DNA from: an uncultured Lachnospiraceae bacterium
GTDB taxonomy: Bacteria > Bacillota > Clostridia > Lachnospirales > Lachnospiraceae
Assembly (NCBI GenBank): GCA_944383835.1
Contig: CALWRE010000055.1
Location: 1 to 37,299, forward strand
Length of the DNA: 37,299 nucleotides
Direction: 5' to 3'
Shown here one piece after another: positions 7,096 through 15,106 of the stretch (position 1 is the first letter of the stretch; each line of letters opens with the position of its first letter). Made by a program: the position numbers and the translations under genes. The notes under the pieces are model-generated. The model was not told where the DNA came from. It did not search any database and saw nothing but the letters and a program-made list of their open reading frames with translations.

Positions 7096-7752
7096 ATGAG
7101 CGAAGAGATGAAGAAAACTGGAGAGAAGCCGGATCTGGATCTTGCCTGGGATAACTGCCAGACATGGATGGAGACCGGAGAGCCTATTACGGTCAAGGTA
7201 GACGGTGTGGTTAAGGGCGGCGTGGTTGCCTATGTGGAGGGCATCCGCGGCTTCATTCCCGCATCGAAGCTGGCTGCCGGATATGTGGAAAACCTGGAGG
7301 ATTATCTGGGTAAGGAGATCGAGGTGCAGGTGATTACCGTTGATAAGGCGGAGAAGCGCCTGGTGCTGTCTGGCCGCGAGCTGGCGCAGAAGAAGAGAGC
7401 CGAGGAGAAGAAGGCCCGGATGGATCAGTTCAAGGTTGGCGCCGTGGTGGAGGGCAAGGTGGAGTCCATCATGCCTTACGGCGTGTTTGTCAGCCTGGGC
7501 AGCGGTATTTCCGGCCTGGTGCACATCTCTCAGATGAGCGATAAGCGGGTGAAGACGCCCGAGGATGTGGTCAAGGTGGGCGACACCGTGACGGCCAAGA
7601 TTATCGGCACGGAGAAGGGTAAGATCAGCCTGAGCATGAAGGCCATGCTGACGAAGGAAGAGGTTCCGGAGAAGGAGCCGGTGTTCAATTATAAGGAAGA
7701 GGGAAGAGCCTCCACGAACCTGGGCGACCTTCTGAAGAACATCAAGCTGTGA
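7096..7752 (+). CDS. Protein with two S1 RNA-binding domains
   Basis: The 218-residue protein carries two S1 OB-fold domains. The first (about residues 28-95) reads VKVDGVVKGGVVAYVEGIRGFIPASKL. The second (about 112-180) reads VGAVVEGKVESIMPYGVFVSLGSGISGLVHISQMS. A charged linker (AQKKRAEEKKARMDQ) joins them. This is much shorter than ribosomal protein S1 and resembles the small two-S1-domain proteins of Firmicutes, which are thought to bind ribosomes or mRNA. The ATG follows GAGAGGTAAAG. The gene is monocistronic, with a promoter at 6974-7002 and a hairpin at 7807-7834. Confidence 0.88.
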   Translation: MSEEMKKTGEKPDLDLAWDNCQTWMETGEPITVKVDGVVKGGVVAYVEGIRGFIPASKLAAGYVENLEDYLGKEIEVQVITVDKAEKRLVLSGRELAQKKRAEEKKARMDQFKVGAVVEGKVESIMPYGVFVSLGSGISGLVHISQMSDKRVKTPEDVVKVGDTVTAKIIGTEKGKISLSMKAMLTKEEVPEKEPVFNYKEEGRASTNLGDLLKNIKL

Positions 7753-7806
7753 GAGAAGAGCGAATTACAGCGCAGAACAGCAAATAGCAATAAACAAATA
7801 GCAGCG

Positions 7807-7840
7807 GGGCTGCCGGAGAATATTCCGGCAGCCCTTATTC
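7807..7840. terminator. Intrinsic terminator between convergent genes
   Basis: GGGCTGCCGGA (7807-7817) pairs with TCCGGCAGCCC (7824-7834), an 11-bp perfect stem. A short T-rich tail TTATT follows on the plus strand. It lies between the S1-domain gene and the minus-strand gene ending at 7855. Confidence 0.75.
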
Positions 7841-7854
7841 GTGGCGCCCACGCA

Positions 7855-8187
7855 TCAATCGCTCTCTTTTTCTATTACAATTCTTGCCCCGCAGTTCCTG
7901 CAGTAAAAAGGATGGTTTACCGCATACATAAGCCTGTTTAAGTTTTCCCCGGCATGGCACTTAGGGCAGTGCAGCAGCCTTGCGTTGAGAATCATAAACC
8001 AAACGACGAAGAAGAAAACCGCAATTAAGAACCATAAGGAAATCAGCAAAGCAAGAAACATGGAGACGCCGATCAGACAAACGATTCCTTCTGCGAAATA
8101 AAGATTTCTTTTGGTCAGTTTGGTCGGAAATAATCTTTCTTTCCATTTTAAAACGAAAGAAGAATGGAAAATAGAATGCAGATTCAT
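7855..8187 (-). CDS. Small membrane protein with a C-terminal zinc ribbon
   Basis: I do not recognise a named family. The 110-residue product has a basic N-terminus (KWKERLFPTKLTKRN), a pair of adjacent hydrophobic helices (about residues 28-67) and a C-terminal zinc ribbon of two CxxC pairs (CPKCHAG and YCRNCGAR). The start is decided by the ribosome site: GGAGG lies 8 bases before the ATG at 8187, while a GTG three codons upstream would overlap that site. It is transcribed separately from the cold-shock gene, whose terminator lies upstream. Confidence 0.7.
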   Translation of the reverse strand: MNLHSIFHSSFVLKWKERLFPTKLTKRNLYFAEGIVCLIGVSMFLALLISLWFLIAVFFFVVWFMILNARLLHCPKCHAGENLNRLMYAVNHPFYCRNCGARIVIEKESD

Positions 8188-8240
8188 TGGAGGCACCTCC
8201 CAATCATTGGAAAATAGAAAGCCGCTGCTTTATGATACCA

Positions 8241-8327
8241 GATTGCGGCGCGAAGCCCTCAAGAGGACTAGGCACGGAAGTGCCGTCGCTAGTCCTTTAG
8301 GGCTGCGCACTTCATGCTCGCGCAATC
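8241..8327. repeat. 87-bp nested palindromic element
   Basis: Four nested inverted repeats share one axis: GATTGCG/CGCAATC (8241-8247 and 8321-8327), AGCCCT/AGGGCT (8254-8259 and 8299-8304), AGGACTAG/CTAGTCCT (8264-8271 and 8289-8296) and GCAC/GTGC (8272-8275 and 8280-8283). The folded form would be a long interrupted hairpin. It is noncoding, lies between a terminator and the next gene, and looks like a dispersed palindromic repeat. A related motif TTCATGC(C/T)CGC also occurs near 6012. Confidence 0.6.
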
Positions 8328-8342
8328 TGCATAAAACATTCG

Positions 8343-8376
8343 TTAAAAAAGAAGGCAGCGGCCATACGCCGCTGCC
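8343..8376 (-). terminator. Intrinsic terminator of the cold-shock gene
   Basis: Read on the minus strand, the 9-bp perfect stem of 8354-8362 and 8368-8376 (GGCAGCGGC/GCCGCTGCC) with a 5-base loop is followed by TTCTTTTTT. Confidence 0.88.
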
Positions 8377-8436
8377 TCCCCCTCCGGGGCGCATCTTTCT
8401 ATCTGTCTTCACCATGCGCCCTGTCAAGTGGAATTC

Positions 8437-8637
8437 TCAGCACTTAACAACGTTGCCGGCCTGCTTGCCGCGGGCTCCCTCAACGATGTCGTAGGTTACG
8501 GCCTGGCCCTCGTCCAGAGTCTTGAAGCCCTCGCCCTGGATGGCGGAGAAATGTACGAATACATCCTCTCCATCCTCGCCGGTGATGAAGCCGTAGCCTT
8601 TTTCAGCGTTGAACCACTTTACTGTACCCTTATTCAT
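8437..8637 (-). CDS. Cold-shock protein (CspA family)
   Basis: This 66-residue single cold-shock domain protein is an RNA chaperone that binds single-stranded nucleic acid. Both RNA-binding motifs are present, KGYGFI and VFVHF, with the usual [16 protein letters not shown] start. The ATG at 8637 has GGAGG 8 bases upstream. A longer frame without a site is rejected. The leader is about 140 bases and contains a long-range inverted repeat, as expected of temperature-responsive csp genes. Confidence 0.95.
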   Translation of the reverse strand: MNKGTVKWFNAEKGYGFITGEDGEDVFVHFSAIQGEGFKTLDEGQAVTYDIVEGARGKQAGNVVKC

Positions 8638-8682
8638 GACTGGTACCTCCATAAAAAATTGCGTTCCAGCAGATAATAAAAT

Positions 8683-8757
8683 CACATGTTATTACAGACA
8701 ACAAGAAGCGAAGGGTAATACAGAATGCAACGATCTTGAAATCTCTAATAACATGTG
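8683..8757 (-). promoter_or_regulatory. Structured 5' leader of the cold-shock gene
   Basis: A 12-bp perfect inverted repeat, CACATGTTATTA (8683-8694) and TAATAACATGTG (8746-8757), brackets 51 bases of the leader. Pairing extends a little beyond both ends. The distal arm begins about 20 bases after the predicted transcription start and the proximal arm ends about 45 bases before the start codon. Such long-range pairing is a plausible temperature-dependent switch. Confidence 0.55.
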
Positions 8758-8783
8758 AATTACTTACTTCTGTGAACACTTGT

Positions 8784-8812
8784 ACTATAGCACGTCTGCG
8801 GAAGAATTACAA
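8784..8812 (-). promoter_or_regulatory. Cold-shock gene promoter
   Basis: On the minus strand TTGTAA (8812-8807) and TATAGT (8789-8784) are 17 bp apart, giving a start near 8777. Confidence 0.75.
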
Positions 8813-8868
8813 GTGAAATTTGGGAGATTTTCACGGCGGGATGTACAGCAGAATGTACAGAAAAAGTT

Positions 8869-8904
8869 TCCGAAAACCTCTCCGAAAACCTCTCCGAAAA
8901 CCTC
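8869..8904. repeat. Three perfect 12-bp tandem repeats
   Basis: TCCGAAAACCTC is repeated three times without change directly downstream of the minus-strand phosphoglycerol transferase gene. Read on the minus strand, each unit contributes a TTTT tract. Confidence 0.9.
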
Positions 8905-8935
8905 TCTGTCCCCCCTAGCGGAGGGAGGACAGAGA
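8903..8935 (-). terminator. Possible terminator overlapping the transferase stop codon
   Basis: TCTCTGTCC (8903-8911) and GGACAGAGA (8927-8935) form a 9-bp perfect stem whose loop holds the stop codon of the minus-strand gene. On that strand the stem is followed by GGTTTTCGG and two more TTTT tracts from the tandem repeats. Confidence 0.45.
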
Positions 8936-10843
8936 ATCGAAGCCGCCGATTAAAAAGAGGCTGTCCTGGCGGCCGGAATCGTCGAAGAGATGATTGTACT
9001 GGAGCTCCTGGTACAGCTCCAGATAGGAGCGCAGTTCTTCCGGCAGGGCGGAAGCATCGGCGTCGACGCTGTAGGGGTAGACGTTTCCCTCGCTGTCGAT
9101 AACGTAGTTGGCGGTGACGGCGGGAATCGTCCGGTACATTTCGGTTAAGAACTGCTGATATTCCGACGTGGTAAGGCCGGCCAGCTCCATCAGGTATGTA
9201 GCCAGATAATTAACGGACATTTTGATGCCGGTCTTTTCCTCTATGTCAAAATTGGCCCAGATCTTGAAGGGGGTCTGATAGCGGAGGACCAGATCCTCCA
9301 GGGACATATTGGAAGGATCTATGCCCAGGACGTCGTTGAAAAAGGAAGTCTCCAGGTTGGTGGGCTGGTGGTCGCCGAACATAACGATGATCGTGTCCTC
9401 TTCGGTCTGGGAGAAGTACTGGATCAGCCTCTCGTAGGCCCGGTCGGACTGGGCGATCAGGGAGAGGTAGCTGTCGGCGTTATGGTAATCTCCGTCCCCA
9501 TCCGTGACATGGACGTCCACGCTGAAATTGCTGTAATCCTTGCTGTAGCCGCTGTGGTTCTGCATCGTGACGCCAAAGAGGAAGAGTGGCTCCCCGTCCT
9601 CCTTTTCCTCGAAGAGATCGATGATCTTCTCGTACATGCCCCAGTCGCTGACATAGGTGCGCAGACGCGGGGCCCCGGCAAAATCATCGATAAAATAGGA
9701 TTCGTCAAAGCCCAGAGCGTCGTAGACCAGCTCCCTGTCCCAGCCGGAGGCATAATAGGGATGCATCGCAATGCTGCGGTAGCCCTGCTGGTTCAGGACG
9801 TCCACATAGGAGGGGAGATCCGAATCGATATACTGCTGGTAGGGGGTGGAGCCGGCCGGAAGGAAAGCCATCGTGTCCCCGGTCAGGAATTCAAACTCCG
9901 AATTGGAGGTGTTGCCGCCGATGATGGATACGTAGGCCGTCCCGCAGACGGCGTTTTCAGTGAGGGAATTAAAAAAGGGCATGTATTCCTTATTGGTTTC
10001 AAAGTCGTTTACCACCGACAGGTCGGAGAAGGCCTCGTTCATAATGACGATGATATTGGGCAGGGAGTCCGCTTCCCCGCCTCCTGCGGCCGCGTCCGAA
10101 TCGGGCTCGCCGGCGGGGCCGGATACCGGCAGGGCGTCCTCGCCAAGGAGATCGTCTACCTCGTCGGTGAGCCCATCCTCGTCATAGCCGGCGGGCTTAT
10201 CGATGGTCAGATAGCGGGTGTTCATCAGATAGCTGACCACAAAGCCGTTCTGGTTGTAGGCATAGCTCTGGGTGAAGGCTTCGCGGTATATGCCGAGGAA
10301 ATCCTTGGCATTGTCGGTCTGCAGGTACGAAACCAGGGCGGCCATGGAGAGAAGGGAGGCGGCCGCCGCGCCCAGGCGGAATTTTCCCAGAGGGAAGCGC
10401 CCGCGGCAGTGCAGGGACAGCAGAATCAGGACGATAAAGCCGGCGCAGACAGCGGCGGTCCTTGGCGTCAGCGAAAAGCTTTGGTTGTCGGCCACGCTGA
10501 CGGCGGTCCCGATGGAATAGATATCCCAGGGAAGGATGGGCGAACCGCGGAAGGTCAGGACGAAATAGTTAAGCAGGCCGACGGCCATGACAAGGAAGGT
10601 GGCCAGGGCGCAGGCTATGTTCAGGCGGCCGGTCAGGAAAAAGCAGATCCCGTAAAACAAAAGGTATAAAAGCCAGCTGAACAGATGAAGGCCGAAGTGA
10701 ATATCGGCAAAGGGATTATGGATAAACAGCTCCAGCAGATAAAAAGAGACGATGGGGCAGAGCAGAAAAAAAGCCAGGGAAAATTTCTTCCCGAAGGGCC
10801 TAAACAGCAACAGGCCGGCCTTTTTCCGAATGGTTTCTTTCAT
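8915..10843 (-). CDS. LtaS/MdoB-like phosphoglycerol transferase (sulfatase superfamily)
   Basis: The 642-residue membrane enzyme has about five hydrophobic helices in residues 20-175, a short acidic linker (225-258) and an extracellular sulfatase-fold domain. The metal and catalytic residues are recognisable: E270 in IIVIMNEAFSDL, the nucleophile T312 in GGNTSNSEFEFLTG, a tryptophan-arginine pair in SGWDRE, and D491/H492 in MFGDHQPT. LtaS enzymes move glycerol phosphate from phosphatidylglycerol onto lipoteichoic acid or other envelope glycans. Length and topology fit. The ATG follows GGAGGAGTG. The acidic linker and many DxD pairs are unlike the shorter linker of classic LtaS, so the acceptor could be a different glycan. 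It stands alone, with direct repeats upstream. Confidence 0.88.
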   Translation of the reverse strand: MKETIRKKAGLLLFRPFGKKFSLAFFLLCPIVSFYLLELFIHNPFADIHFGLHLFSWLLYLLFYGICFFLTGRLNIACALATFLVMAVGLLNYFVLTFRGSPILPWDIYSIGTAVSVADNQSFSLTPRTAAVCAGFIVLILLSLHCRGRFPLGKFRLGAAAASLLSMAALVSYLQTDNAKDFLGIYREAFTQSYAYNQNGFVVSYLMNTRYLTIDKPAGYDEDGLTDEVDDLLGEDALPVSGPAGEPDSDAAAGGGEADSLPNIIVIMNEAFSDLSVVNDFETNKEYMPFFNSLTENAVCGTAYVSIIGGNTSNSEFEFLTGDTMAFLPAGSTPYQQYIDSDLPSYVDVLNQQGYRSIAMHPYYASGWDRELVYDALGFDESYFIDDFAGAPRLRTYVSDWGMYEKIIDLFEEKEDGEPLFLFGVTMQNHSGYSKDYSNFSVDVHVTDGDGDYHNADSYLSLIAQSDRAYERLIQYFSQTEEDTIIVMFGDHQPTNLETSFFNDVLGIDPSNMSLEDLVLRYQTPFKIWANFDIEEKTGIKMSVNYLATYLMELAGLTTSEYQQFLTEMYRTIPAVTANYVIDSEGNVYPYSVDADASALPEELRSYLELYQELQYNHLFDDSGRQDSLFLIGGFDSLSSLR

Positions 10844-10866
10844 GTATAATCACTCCTCCATATGAT

Positions 10867-10926
10867 AAACGTATCCTTGCGAATGGAAACGCATCCTTTT
10901 GAAACGTATCGCTTTGAAACGTATAT
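10867..10926. repeat. AAACGTAT direct repeats upstream of the phosphoglycerol transferase
   Basis: Four near-identical units, AAACGTATCC (10867), AAACGCATCC (10887), AAACGTATCG (10902) and AAACGTATAT (10917), start at intervals of 20, 15 and 15 bp, and a degenerate AAACGCGT follows at 10937. They occupy the region just upstream of the minus-strand start codon at 10843. They may be binding sites for a regulator, read there as ATACGTTT. The rest of the 336-bp gap (10844-11179) is AT-rich and holds no convincing gene. Confidence 0.6.
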
Positions 10927-11094
10927 TTTTGCCGGAAAACGCGTTTGAAAATTTTGAAAAGCTTGAACGTATGGATAAATGCTGGAATTCATTTTACAAT
11001 AAATTAACGTAAATTTCACCTGTTAAATACTGAAAAATATGTGAAGAAAATGTGACATATTTTTTTAAGGAAGGTGAAATGATAAAAATGGGAC

Positions 11095-11123
11095 TTTCTT
11101 TCCGCTCCGGGATGTGATATAAA
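11095..11123 (+). promoter_or_regulatory. Possible promoter of the trigger-factor-like lipoprotein gene
   Basis: TTTCTT (11095-11100) and TATAAA (11118-11123) are 17 bp apart. The -10 is fair and the -35 is weak. Confidence 0.4.
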
Positions 11124-11179
11124 ATAGAAGGTACGTTCCTGTACGAGCAACAACAGCATAATGAAGTGAGGAGAGAAGA

Positions 11180-12391
11180 ATGAAACGCAGATGGTTAGGA
11201 ATCGCTTTGGCGATGAGCTTACTTTTTTCGATGACAGCCTGCAGCGCCTCGGGAGATGAGACGGATGCCGGCACGACGCAGGCTGCCGGGACGGCTGGCG
11301 AGACGGAGACCGCGGAGGAAACCCAGGGCAGCAGTGTGCTGACCCTTCCCGACTATGTGGCCTCGGACTATGTGACCCTGGACCAGTATACGGGCATAGA
11401 GGTGGAGGTCCAGGACGGGACGGTCACCGACGAGGAATTTGATACGGCCCTTACTATGTTTTTGGAGGGCTACGCCACCACGGAGCAGATCACGGACCGG
11501 GAGACGGAGGAAGGCGACACCATCAATTTTGACTACAGCGGCTCTGTGGACGGGGAGATTTTTGACGGCGGCACGGCCACCGGCCAGACGGCTACTCTGG
11601 GAAACGGCGGCTGGATCGACGGCTTTGAGGAGGGCCTGATCGGAAAGCCCTGCGGGGAGGAATTCACCATCGACGCCCAGTTCCCCGAGGAGTATCCCAG
11701 CAACCCCGATCTGGCCGGCAAGACGGCCCAGTTCGCCATTTACATCAATTATATTGAAGGCGAGGAAATCGTGCCGGAGCTGACCGATGAATTTGTCAAG
11801 GGCCTAGAGGATTATACCTGCGGCACGGTGGAGGAATTCGAGACGGTATACAGAGAGCAGCTGACCGAGCAGAAGACGGCCTATATGGAGAACGAGGCCA
11901 AGAATGCCATGTGGAATACCATCGTCGGCAGCGCCTCTTTCAGCGGATATCCGGAAGGCTATGTGGAGGCCTATACCGAGGATATGCAGGCCAATTTCAC
12001 CAGCATGGCTGCGATGTACGGCTACGGGCTGGAGGAGTTTGTCCAGGCCATGTACGGCTACACCCTGGACGATTTCAATGCTTTGGTGTCCCAGCAGGCG
12101 GAGAACCAGGTGAAATCCGAGCTGGTGCGGGACTATATTGCCACCCAGGAGAACATCACCGTGTCGGAGGATGAATATCTGGCGATGGTGCAGGAATACA
12201 TGGATTACTACGGATATACGGATATGACCACCTTTGTCAATGCCTTCGGCGTGGACGTGGTGGAGGAGCAGGGATATTCCGACGCCCTCTTTGAGAAGGT
12301 CGTTCAGTTCTGCTACGACAACGCGGTGAAAATACCGGTGACGACGGAGGCTTCTACGGAGGCTGCCACCGAGGCGGAGACGGAAGGCTGA
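11180..12391 (+). CDS. Extracytoplasmic trigger-factor-like peptidyl-prolyl isomerase lipoprotein
   Basis: The 403-residue product has a lipoprotein signal peptide (MKRRWLGIALAMSLLFSMTA, lipidated C21), a Thr/Glu/Gly-rich linker, and then trigger-factor-like domains. The FKBP-type isomerase section spans about residues 110-195 (GDTINFDYSGSVDGEIFDGG, ATLGNGGWIDGFEEGLIG). A C-terminal helical chaperone section follows (about 200-385), with the paired helices typical of trigger factor and SurA. The N-terminal ribosome-binding signature of cytosolic trigger factor is missing, which agrees with export. It probably helps fold secreted proteins at the membrane surface, like PrsA. It ends in an acidic Thr/Glu tail. 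The start follows GAGGAGAGAAG. LacX and M3 peptidase genes follow closely. Confidence 0.87.
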   Translation: MKRRWLGIALAMSLLFSMTACSASGDETDAGTTQAAGTAGETETAEETQGSSVLTLPDYVASDYVTLDQYTGIEVEVQDGTVTDEEFDTALTMFLEGYATTEQITDRETEEGDTINFDYSGSVDGEIFDGGTATGQTATLGNGGWIDGFEEGLIGKPCGEEFTIDAQFPEEYPSNPDLAGKTAQFAIYINYIEGEEIVPELTDEFVKGLEDYTCGTVEEFETVYREQLTEQKTAYMENEAKNAMWNTIVGSASFSGYPEGYVEAYTEDMQANFTSMAAMYGYGLEEFVQAMYGYTLDDFNALVSQQAENQVKSELVRDYIATQENITVSEDEYLAMVQEYMDYYGYTDMTTFVNAFGVDVVEEQGYSDALFEKVVQFCYDNAVKIPVTTEASTEAATEAETEG

Positions 12392-12409
12392 GCAAAGGAG
12401 GGATGAAAG

Positions 12410-13288
12410 ATGGCTTTGACGGTCCTGAAAAACGAAACGCTGTCGGTTGCCGTTGATTCCCATGGGGCGGAGATGGTATCCATCCAAAATGCGGACGGCA
12501 GGGAATATCTGTGGAACGGCGATCCCCTCTATTGGAAACGCCACGCTCCGATTCTTTTCCCCCTGGTGGGAAGCCTGAAAAATAAGCAGTACCGCATCGG
12601 GGACAAGGTTTACCCGATGAACCAGCACGGCTTTGCCCGTGATCTGGAGTTCGCCCATCTTTCGGCCACGGAGACAGAGTGCTGGTTCCGGCTGACGGAG
12701 AGCATGGCCAGCCTCTTGGTCTACCCCTATGAGTTTGTGCTGGATGTGGGCTACCGCCTGGGCGAGAGCTGCGTGGAAAACCTGTGGAGAGTCCATAACC
12801 CGGCCTCCCGCCCCCTGCATTTCTCCCTGGGCGGGCATCCGGCCTTCGTCTGCCCCCAGCGTCCGGGGGAGAGGCAGTCCAGTTATCAGCTCCATTTTGA
12901 CGCCCAGGGGCCTTTGGTCTCCCGCGTGATCGGGGAGGGAGGGCTGGTGCAGGAGGCGGCCGCGAAGACAGTGCCCCTTGCCGACGGCTTCCTGCCGTTG
13001 GACGAGCATCTCTTCGACGACGACGCCCTGGTTTTTGAAGGGGATCAGGCCCATCAGGTGTCCCTGGTCAATCCCGACGGGGTGGCCTATGTGACGGTCC
13101 GCTTCGACGCCCCTCTTTTCGGCGTATGGTCCTGCCCGGACAAGGAAGCTCCCTTTGTCTGCATCGAGCCCTGGTACGGGCGCTGCGACGCGATGGATTT
13201 CGACGGCGAGTGGAGCGAGAGGGCCTGGGGCAATACCCTGAATCCGGGGGAGACCTTTGAGGCTAAGTTTACGATTGAGATCAAGTGA
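12410..13288 (+). CDS. Aldose 1-epimerase family protein (LacX type)
   Basis: The 292-residue beta-sandwich protein belongs to the galactose-mutarotase superfamily. Typical segments are SHGAEMVSIQNADGREYLW near the start, the catalytic-site histidine in PMNQHGFARDLEF, SLGGHPAF in the middle and the C-terminal glutamate in CIEPWYGRCD. LacX proteins are assumed to act on hexoses or hexose phosphates, with substrate not established. The ATG follows AAAGGAGGGATG, 18 bp after the lipoprotein gene, and the M3 peptidase follows after 10 bp, so the three probably form an operon. Confidence 0.88.
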   Translation: MALTVLKNETLSVAVDSHGAEMVSIQNADGREYLWNGDPLYWKRHAPILFPLVGSLKNKQYRIGDKVYPMNQHGFARDLEFAHLSATETECWFRLTESMASLLVYPYEFVLDVGYRLGESCVENLWRVHNPASRPLHFSLGGHPAFVCPQRPGERQSSYQLHFDAQGPLVSRVIGEGGLVQEAAAKTVPLADGFLPLDEHLFDDDALVFEGDQAHQVSLVNPDGVAYVTVRFDAPLFGVWSCPDKEAPFVCIEPWYGRCDAMDFDGEWSERAWGNTLNPGETFEAKFTIEIK

Positions 13289-13298
13289 GGACAGAAAA

Positions 13299-14978
13299 GT
13301 GGAAAAGTTTTCAAAGCTTGCATATCAGAGGCCGGATCTGGATTCGGTGAAAAAAGAAATGCGGGAGTACATAGAGAAACTGAAGGCGGCCGCCTCCTAT
13401 GAGGAGCTGCGCTCCCTCTTCCTGGAGCGAAAGCAGAAGGACACAGTATGGTCTACGATGCAGAGGATTGCCCATATCCGCAATACGGGGGACACCCGCG
13501 ATCCCTTTTACGCGGCGGAGATGGATTATTTTCACCGGGAGCTGCCGCAGCTTACCCTGCTGAATAAGGAGGCGGAGAGGGCGATTCTCGATTCTCCGTA
13601 CCTGGAGGAGCTGCGGGCGGAGTTTGGCCCGGTGCTTATAAAGGATATGGAGGTTCGCCAGAAGCTGTCCGACGAGAGCGTCGTCGGGGACATGGTGGAG
13701 GAGGCGCGGCTCACCCAGGAGTATTCGAGGATATCCTCCCAGGCGGAGACGACGTTCCGGGGGAAAAGCTGCAATTTCTACGGCCTTTTGAAGGCCATGC
13801 AGAGCACGGACCGTGCGGAGAGAAAAGAGGCCATGTTCGCCTGGGGCGATCTGTATCAGGAGATATCCGGCCAGCTGGACGAGCTGTACGGCAGAATGGT
13901 GACGCTCCGGGATGGGATGGCGAAAAAGCTGGGCTTTTCCAGCTATACCGAATACGCCTACTTAAACCGGGGCCGCTATGACTACAACGCGGACGATGTG
14001 GAGCGGTTTCGCCGGCAGGTAAAGGAATATGTGGTACCTCTGTGCGCCCGCCTGCGGGAAAAACAGGCGGAGAGGCTTCAGGTGGAGCGCCTGCATTATT
14101 ATGACGAGAGTCTGATCTTCCCGGAGGGCAACGCCGTTCCCCAGGGCGGGAAGGATGAGCTGGTGGAGAAGGCCAGCCGGATGTATCATGCCCTTTCGCC
14201 GGAGACCGGAGCGTTCTTTGATTTTATGACGGAGCACGAGCTCTTTGACCTGGAGACCAGGCCGGGCAAGCGGCCCGGAGGCTACTGCTCCTTCCTGCCG
14301 GCCTACAAGGCTCCGTTCATCTTCTCAAATTTTAACGGGACCAGCGCCGATGTGGACGTCCTGACCCATGAGGCCGGCCATGCCTTCGAGGCTTATACCG
14401 CGTCCCGGCTGGTAGCCCTTCCCGAGTTTACGACGCCGGGGGCCGAGGTGGCGGAGATTCACTCCATGAGCATGGAGCATTTTGCCTATCCCTATATGGA
14501 ACTTTTCTTCGGCGACCAGGCGGATCATTACCGCTATGCCCACCTGATGGACGCTCTGGAGGTTATTCCCTATATGGTGAGCGTCGATGAATTCCAGCAC
14601 CGGGTATATGCAAAGCCTGATATGACGGCGAAGGAAAGGCGGGAAATCTGGCGTCAGTTGGAGAAGACCTATCTGCCCTGGAGGGATTACGACGGCCATC
14701 CGTTCCTGGAGGAGGGCGGCTTCTGGATGCAGAAGCAGCATATCTTCCTCTATCCGTTCTACTATATCGAGTATGCCCTGGCGCAGATGGGGGCCTTTGC
14801 CTTCTATGGCCGGATGAAAAAGGACCGAGAGCAGGCTTGGGCGGATTACTATCGGCTGTGCCAGGCCGGAGGCAGCAAGGGCTATTTTGAGCTGCTGCGC
14901 TTAGCGTCCTTGGACAATCCTTTCGAGGAGGGAACGGTCAAGAAGATCGTGGAAGACCTGGAGGGAGATTTACTTTGA
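13299..14978 (+). CDS. M3-family oligoendopeptidase
   Basis: The 559-residue zinc metallopeptidase resembles PepF and thimet-type enzymes that trim peptides in the cytoplasm. The zinc motif HEAGH is at residues 357-361 (DVLTHEAGHAFEAY), with the third ligand in the downstream helix EIHSMSMEHFAYPY. The substrate-binding region near the C-terminus reads FFLYPFYYIEYALAQMG-like (here HIFLYPFYYIEYALAQMG). I chose the GTG at 13299 (MEKFSKLAYQRPD) because the GAGGA site overlaps the stop codon of the preceding gene. The longer frame from 13257 would run deep into that gene. This argues for translational coupling to the LacX gene. Confidence 0.92.
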   Translation: MEKFSKLAYQRPDLDSVKKEMREYIEKLKAAASYEELRSLFLERKQKDTVWSTMQRIAHIRNTGDTRDPFYAAEMDYFHRELPQLTLLNKEAERAILDSPYLEELRAEFGPVLIKDMEVRQKLSDESVVGDMVEEARLTQEYSRISSQAETTFRGKSCNFYGLLKAMQSTDRAERKEAMFAWGDLYQEISGQLDELYGRMVTLRDGMAKKLGFSSYTEYAYLNRGRYDYNADDVERFRRQVKEYVVPLCARLREKQAERLQVERLHYYDESLIFPEGNAVPQGGKDELVEKASRMYHALSPETGAFFDFMTEHELFDLETRPGKRPGGYCSFLPAYKAPFIFSNFNGTSADVDVLTHEAGHAFEAYTASRLVALPEFTTPGAEVAEIHSMSMEHFAYPYMELFFGDQADHYRYAHLMDALEVIPYMVSVDEFQHRVYAKPDMTAKERREIWRQLEKTYLPWRDYDGHPFLEEGGFWMQKQHIFLYPFYYIEYALAQMGAFAFYGRMKKDREQAWADYYRLCQAGGSKGYFELLRLASLDNPFEEGTVKKIVEDLEGDLL

Positions 14979-15035
14979 AAGCCGGCCGCAAAGCCTAGGC
15001 GAAGCGGGCTGCCTGCAGGCCGAGCCTTCTATGCT

Positions 15036-15095
15036 TAAAAAAAAGAGGCTGCCGCCCTGCTGATTCCTTTCGGTCAGTCAGGCGGCAGCCTCTTT
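15036..15095 (-). terminator. Strong intrinsic terminator, mainly for the minus-strand gene
   Basis: AAAGAGGCTGCCGCC (15042-15056) and GGCGGCAGCCTCTTT (15081-15095) form a 15-bp perfect stem. On the minus strand it is followed by an uninterrupted T-run. The plus-strand side has a short T-tract and may also stop the M3 peptidase transcript. Confidence 0.9.
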
Positions 15096-15106
15096 GCATC
15101 GGATGC

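Noticed and set aside
8869..8904. CRISPR-like array
   Set aside because: The units are 12 bp, contiguous and without spacers.
9368..10669. 433-codon plus-strand frame opposite the phosphoglycerol transferase
   Set aside because: Shadow of the real minus-strand gene, whose membrane helices and sulfatase motifs are clear.
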